This document shows, one piece after another, positions 4,869-6,535 of a stretch of DNA of 6,535 nucleotides. Numbering within the stretch: position 1 is the stretch's first letter; each line of letters opens with the position of its first letter. This DNA is from Bacteroidota bacterium. GTDB taxonomy: Bacteria; Bacteroidota; Bacteroidia; Chitinophagales; Saprospiraceae. Location: NCBI GenBank assembly GCA_008501835.1, contig QQUB01000346.1, positions 1 to 6,535 on the forward strand, read 5' to 3'. The notes under the pieces are model-generated. The model was not told where the DNA came from. It saw only the letters and a program-made list of their open reading frames with translations, and did not search any database. A program made the translations under genes and the position numbers.

Positions 4869-6535
4869 CTATTCAATGGCCTTTTCAACCTCTACGATAA
4901 AGTTGTCCATTACTTTTTCCTCCAGCCATTTTCCTAAGGGCTCTTTAGACTTACCGGATTTGCCTTGTATGTAAGGTTCCATTTCTTTATTCATCAAAAC
5001 GCGCCTCATGGATTTTTGCCTTTTATAAGTCTCGGATCTGTGAATAAGTTTTGGCGTTTCCTGCTGGGATTTCTCCACATTTATCAAATACAACCGCTCA
5101 TCGTGGTCCCCAAAAGTCCATGATTGCATGCCTGTTTCATTGCTCAGAGCCAGCAAAACACAAGGCCCTGTAACGACAAATTCCACCCCATATAACAAAT
5201 CATTTTTGTGTTCGGGCCTAAAATCTTTCTTCCAGTTATTTACAGGCATTTTGATGTAAGCCTCCCTTGGACCACGACGGTTGTAAACCTCTCCATTTTC
5301 CCCTTCAACTTCATGAAGAATGTCTTCCGTATAAAATTTTTCTCTGAACCAAACTGTATGTGCTTCAAGACTGAAATCCAAAGACTTAAAAAACTCTGCG
5401 TAAAACCGCGTGATTTCGGAAGGCTCCCCTCCGTAAATCGCAAAATAAACTTTATTAAACTGCGGACGAAGGGTGCTTATTAGTTTTAATTTATAGTCGA
5501 AAAAATCAAAAGTCCATTGCTCAATTTTTTCGTTAATTTTAGGTTGGTAACTTTTGAATCCCAGGTAGGCCAAAGAAAGATCTTCTTCATAGGAAATTAT
5601 AGTATCTGTCAAAGATTCATGCTTCTCCTTGCATTGATAATAATCGTGATACTTACGTGACTTGGAAGCATCCTTCCAGGGAGAACCGGAAGCATCAGTA
5701 CCGGAATCCTTTGATTCTATCATTTCCAACTCACTTTGTAACCAATTATACAAGTGACTTTCTCTGAGATTATTAATGGATCTCCTTAGGTTTGAGGCAT
5801 GGTTGGCATAATTTGCTACTTCTAATTCTTCCAGTAACAGTTCAAAACCCAGGGGATCTTCCTGTGCAACAATTGAAATACCATCGGTATTCATTCCAAC
5901 CTTTACAATAAGTTGCTCATCGGATTCATAAAGATTTAGTGTTCTGGATAAAGGAATGATCAACTCTTCACGCATGGATCTTTGTAAATACCTTGCACCA
6001 TAATTTTCATCATATCCAACCTGGCTCATGTATGTATAAACCTCATCGTCAATTGTCAATTGCATCTTCCGGTATTTAATGCCTTCCCGGTCATATAATT
6101 TGGCCATTTCCCTGTCAACGACCCGCCGAATTCCCAATTCATCAAGTGGTTTAAAAATAACCACCTTGTCTATCCTGTTGTACAACTCAGCTCTGAAAAA
6201 TTTTTGCACCTCCCTGTCCAGCTGGTCCTGTAATTGTTCAATTTTTTCTGATTTGCTGTTTCCTACCAGGTTTACACTGGATCTTTGAAGAACATCAACT
6301 CCAATATTACTGGTCATCAGAATAATGGTGCTACAAAAATTCACCAATTTCCCGGTCCCGTCGGTCATCCTTCCCTCCCCTAGTATTTGCAAAAGGAGAT
6401 CGAAAAAACCCTGATGAGCTTTTTCTACCTCATCGAAGAGCAAAACACAGAATGGTTCTTTTCTTACCGCATCACACAACAGCCCCTCTTGTCCTGAACA
6501 CCCACTTAACCGATAAATAGACAACGGATCTGCGT
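4869..6535 (-). CDS. Clp-type AAA+ ATPase with release-factor-like C-terminal extension (5' end outside window)
   Basis: The frame is open to the window edge, so the N-terminal part, including Walker A of this AAA+ module and any first module or Clp N-domain, is not visible. Numbering from the codon at 6522-6524: residues 1-125 are the large subdomain of a ClpB/ClpC-type D2, with Walker B VLLFDE (27-32), sensor-1 TSN (71-73) and the arginine finger in ELYNRID (Arg117). Residues 125-220 are the D2-small C-terminal domain with sensor-2 GAR (176-178). Ordinary Clp proteins stop near here; this one continues for about 330 residues. Residues 225-350 are helical and charged, with a Ser/Gly/Lys-rich linker near 272-291. 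Residues 351-485 (VYFAIYGGEPSEITRFYAEFF; later GVEFVVTGPCVLLALSNETG) resemble the PCRF domain of class-I peptide release factors; no GGQ motif follows. The last 60 residues are basic. The region where the pore loop GYVG is expected (5-17) is shortened. ATPase assignment is firm; the release-factor likeness is pattern recognition, and a translation-related role is inference. Confidence 0.9.
   Translation of the reverse strand, partial: ADPLSIYRLSGCSGQEGLLCDAVRKEPFCVLLFDEVEKAHQGFFDLLLQILGEGRMTDGTGKLVNFCSTIILMTSNIGVDVLQRSSVNLVGNSKSEKIEQLQDQLDREVQKFFRAELYNRIDKVVIFKPLDELGIRRVVDREMAKLYDREGIKYRKMQLTIDDEVYTYMSQVGYDENYGARYLQRSMREELIIPLSRTLNLYESDEQLIVKVGMNTDGISIVAQEDPLGFELLLEELEVANYANHASNLRRSINNLRESHLYNWLQSELEMIESKDSGTDASGSPWKDASKSRKYHDYYQCKEKHESLTDTIISYEEDLSLAYLGFKSYQPKINEKIEQWTFDFFDYKLKLISTLRPQFNKVYFAIYGGEPSEITRFYAEFFKSLDFSLEAHTVWFREKFYTEDILHEVEGENGEVYNRRGPREAYIKMPVNNWKKDFRPEHKNDLLYGVEFVVTGPCVLLALSNETGMQSWTFGDHDERLYLINVEKSQQETPKLIHRSETYKRQKSMRRVLMNKEMEPYIQGKSGKSKEPLGKWLEEKVMDNFIVEVEKAIE

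Noticed and set aside
5208..5483. Overlapping frames on both strands within the Clp-type gene
   Set aside because: They fall within the C-terminal extension of the Clp-type protein, whose frame is continuous from the AAA+ module; the alternatives have no features of their own.
6522..6524. TTG as the true start of the Clp-type gene
   Set aside because: The frame stays open to the window edge and the protein would lack Walker A; the gene clearly continues outside the window.

Overview
The window appears to come from a member of the Bacteroidota; a finer placement is a guess. The evidence is candidate promoters that fit the Bacteroidota pattern (TTG near -33, TAnnTTTG near -7), start codons preceded by A/T-rich sequence rather than Shine-Dalgarno boxes, moderate-to-low GC, and protein flavour (a DUF4139 protein with a signal peptide, and lipoamide dehydrogenase encoded alone). 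One gene fragment is on the + strand at the left edge. All four other genes are on the - strand.

Left to right: positions 1-279 encode the C-terminal end of an aldose 1-epimerase. A convergent spacer of about 300 bp follows, holding two hairpin terminators that both point left. Then come lpdA (complete dihydrolipoamide dehydrogenase, all catalytic motifs intact) with a good candidate promoter about 100 nt upstream, and a 168-residue unrecognised protein that may have a STAS-like fold. A perfect 14-bp inverted repeat with a 54-nt loop fills most of the gap to a secreted MuiA-like protein (DUF4140/DUF4139). The next 425 bp carry no convincing protein gene, but they do contain what looks like a complete small-RNA unit (promoter, about 78 nt, hairpin with U6) and a separate candidate promoter for the MuiA-like gene. 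The right quarter is the C-terminal 550 or so residues of a Clp-type AAA+ ATPase whose 5' end lies outside the window.

The metabolic genes (sugar mutarotation, 2-oxoacid dehydrogenase E3) and the envelope protein look like ordinary chromosomal genes with separate transcription units, not a functional cluster. The unusual object is the Clp-type protein. After a recognisable second AAA+ module it carries a C-terminal extension of about 330 residues that I read as resembling the helical and PCRF domains of class-I peptide release factors, without the GGQ domain. Its AAA+ module also appears to lack the usual aromatic pore loop. This suggests an ATPase repurposed towards a ribosome or translation-related target, which is inference only. 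No mobile element, CRISPR array, tRNA or rRNA was seen.
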